A DNA stretch of 5,369 nucleotides from Magnetospira sp. GTDB taxonomy: Bacteria; Pseudomonadota; Alphaproteobacteria; Rhodospirillales; Magnetospiraceae. The notes below the pieces were generated by a model, which was not told where the DNA came from, made no database searches, and saw only the letters and a program-made list of their open reading frames with translations. This document shows positions 4,293-5,369 of this stretch, in pieces (position 1 is the first letter of the stretch; every line of letters starts with the position of its first letter). Location of the stretch: the NCBI GenBank assembly GCA_028277325.1, contig JANQGL010000473.1, positions 1 through 5,369 of the forward strand. The letters run 5' to 3'. Both the position numbers and the translations under genes were made by a program.

Positions 4293-5369
4293 TCACCCGT
4301 CCGGAGACGTGGCGGGCCGCCCCATCCGCACCGGCACCCGCCTGGCGCCCCAGGTGCCGGGCGGGCCGTCGAACACTCCGGCGCAGGAGGTGCCGCACCG
4401 GGTGCAGCGGCCGTCGTCGGTCAGCCGCCACTCGGACAGCACATACCAGTCGCGGCCGATGATCCGGCTGCCGCAGGCATGGCAGTAGGTGCTCTCCCGC
4501 TCGAGGTCGTGGACGTTGCCCAGATAGGCGTGGCGCACCCCGTTGCCGAGCGCGACGTCGCGCGCCCGGATCAGGGTGGCGTGCGGGGTGCGCGGCCGGT
4601 CGGTCATCTTCCAGTCGGGATGGAAGGCCGAGAAATGCATCGGCACGTCCGGGCCCAGCTCGGCGACCACCCAGCGGGTCATGGCGTCGATCTCGTCGGG
4701 GCCGTCGTTGGCGCCGGGGATCAGGAGGTCGGTGATCTCCACCCAGACGTCGGTCTCGCGGGCCAGATAGCGGAGGGTGTCCTGGACCGCCGCCAGGGAG
4801 CCGGTACAAAGGTCGCGGTAGAACGCCTCGGTGAACGCCTTCAGGTCCACGTTGGCGGCGTCCATGTGGGCGAAGAGCTCGCGGCGCGGCTCCGGGTCGA
4901 TGTAGCCGGCGGTCACCGCCACCGTCTTCAGGCCGCGGGCGTGGCAGGCCTTTGCGGTGTCGACGGCGTATTCGAGGAAGATCACCGGGTCGTTGTAGGT
5001 GAAGGCGACCGACCGGCAGCCGGTGCGCAGGGCCGCCTCGGCGATCGCCTCCGGGCTGGCCCGGCCTTGCAGGCGGTCGACCTGGCGCGATTTGGAGATG
5101 TCCCAGTTCTGGCAGTACTTGCAGGTCAGGTTGCAGCCGGCGGTGCCGAACGACAGGACCGGCGTCCCGGGCAGGAAATGGTTGAGCGGCTTCTTCTCGA
5201 TCGGATCGATGCAGAACCCCGACGACCGGCCATAGGTGGTCAGGACCATCCGCCCGGCCTCGGCGGCGCGCACGAAACACAGGCCGCGCTGGCCGTCGCG
5301 GATCTTGCAGTGGCGCGGACAGAGGTCGCATTGCAGGCGGCCGTCGCCCCGGGCGTGCCAGTAGCGGGC
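4293..5369 (-). CDS. amrS: AmmeMemoRadiSam system radical SAM enzyme AmrS (N-terminal tip outside window)
   Basis: Radical SAM member of the three-part AmmeMemoRadiSam system, encoded in many genomes beside an AMMECR1-domain protein and a Memo-family protein; the reaction is not established. The frame is open to the right window edge, giving 358 visible residues that start ARYWHARGDGRLQCDLCPRHC, so only a few N-terminal residues should be missing. Seen: an N-terminal cysteine cluster (C14, C17, C21, C31) typical of the family; LTTYGRSSGFCIDPIEKKPL and the NHFLPGTPVLSFGTAGC stretch, near-diagnostic of AmrS; the radical SAM CNLTCKYC giving C79, C83 and C86; AFTYNDPVIFLEYA; DLLIPGAND; and AFHPDWKM. 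At the C-terminus CHACG (C296, C299) and CTRCGTSC (C322, C325, C329) form a zinc-ribbon-like pair. A GTG at 5273 is an internal valine, not the start, because conserved family sequence continues upstream of it. Partner genes would lie beyond the right edge. Pyruvate-formate-lyase activase is the usual misannotation. Confidence 0.95.
   Translation of the reverse strand, partial: ARYWHARGDGRLQCDLCPRHCKIRDGQRGLCFVRAAEAGRMVLTTYGRSSGFCIDPIEKKPLNHFLPGTPVLSFGTAGCNLTCKYCQNWDISKSRQVDRLQGRASPEAIAEAALRTGCRSVAFTYNDPVIFLEYAVDTAKACHARGLKTVAVTAGYIDPEPRRELFAHMDAANVDLKAFTEAFYRDLCTGSLAAVQDTLRYLARETDVWVEITDLLIPGANDGPDEIDAMTRWVVAELGPDVPMHFSAFHPDWKMTDRPRTPHATLIRARDVALGNGVRHAYLGNVHDLERESTYCHACGSRIIGRDWYVLSEWRLTDDGRCTRCGTSCAGVFDGPPGTWGARRVPVRMGRPATSPDG

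Noticed and set aside
2038..4488. 816-codon plus-strand open frame across the flippase and hydrolase genes
   Set aside because: Gln/Arg/His-rich low-complexity translation, running antisense to several genes with strong family signatures and straight through the intergenic repeat. It is a shadow of codon bias.

Overview
The window is about two-thirds G+C, with GC-rich codon third positions. Its gene content is that of a high-GC Gram-negative bacterium, most likely an alphaproteobacterium of the Rhodospirillales type. That lineage call is inference from composition and gene families; no rRNA or other marker is present. There is no transposase, integrase, phage gene, tRNA, rRNA or CRISPR array.

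Layout. Left edge (2-343, +): the last part of an EamA/DMT-family drug/metabolite exporter. Its reading frame runs out of the conserved domain through a GC-rich tail and ends at a stop codon inside a repeat. Middle (432-4038, all -): three genes read leftward. In order of transcription they are a putative serine alpha/beta-hydrolase with a GHSKG nucleophile elbow (319 aa), an integral-membrane predicted flippase of the lysylphosphatidylglycerol-synthase TM / UPF0104 family (321 aa), and a B12-binding-type radical SAM enzyme (506 aa). The gaps between them are 87 and 73 bp. Right edge (4293-5369, -): AmrS, the radical SAM component of the AmmeMemoRadiSam system, complete at its C-terminus and cut only at its extreme N-terminus by the window edge.

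The most unusual item is non-coding. A repeat occurs twice in the same orientation, at 283-397 and 4042-4204, and brackets the three-gene block: one copy lies 34 bp past its last stop codon and the other 3 bp before its first start codon. The right-hand copy is built as two tandem, related imperfect hairpins. Each has a GTGT-type outer stem, a 3-4 nt bulge, an inner stem of about 15 bp containing CGAAgTTCG-like sequence, and a loop of about 24 nt. The element's two ends are also imperfect inverted repeats of one another. The left copy lacks 47 nt exactly between two TTCGGA words, so it looks like a deletion derivative. The element resembles a MITE or REP-type doublet, but I cannot name its family.

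Working together: a hydrolase, a lipid-flippase-like membrane protein and a B12-type radical SAM enzyme in one probable operon would fit modification and transbilayer movement of a membrane lipid or lipid-linked compound. That is a hypothesis from family membership and co-direction; the substrate is not visible in the sequence. A candidate promoter with an overlapping palindrome lies just upstream of the right-hand repeat, so the repeat would form the transcribed leader of this operon.
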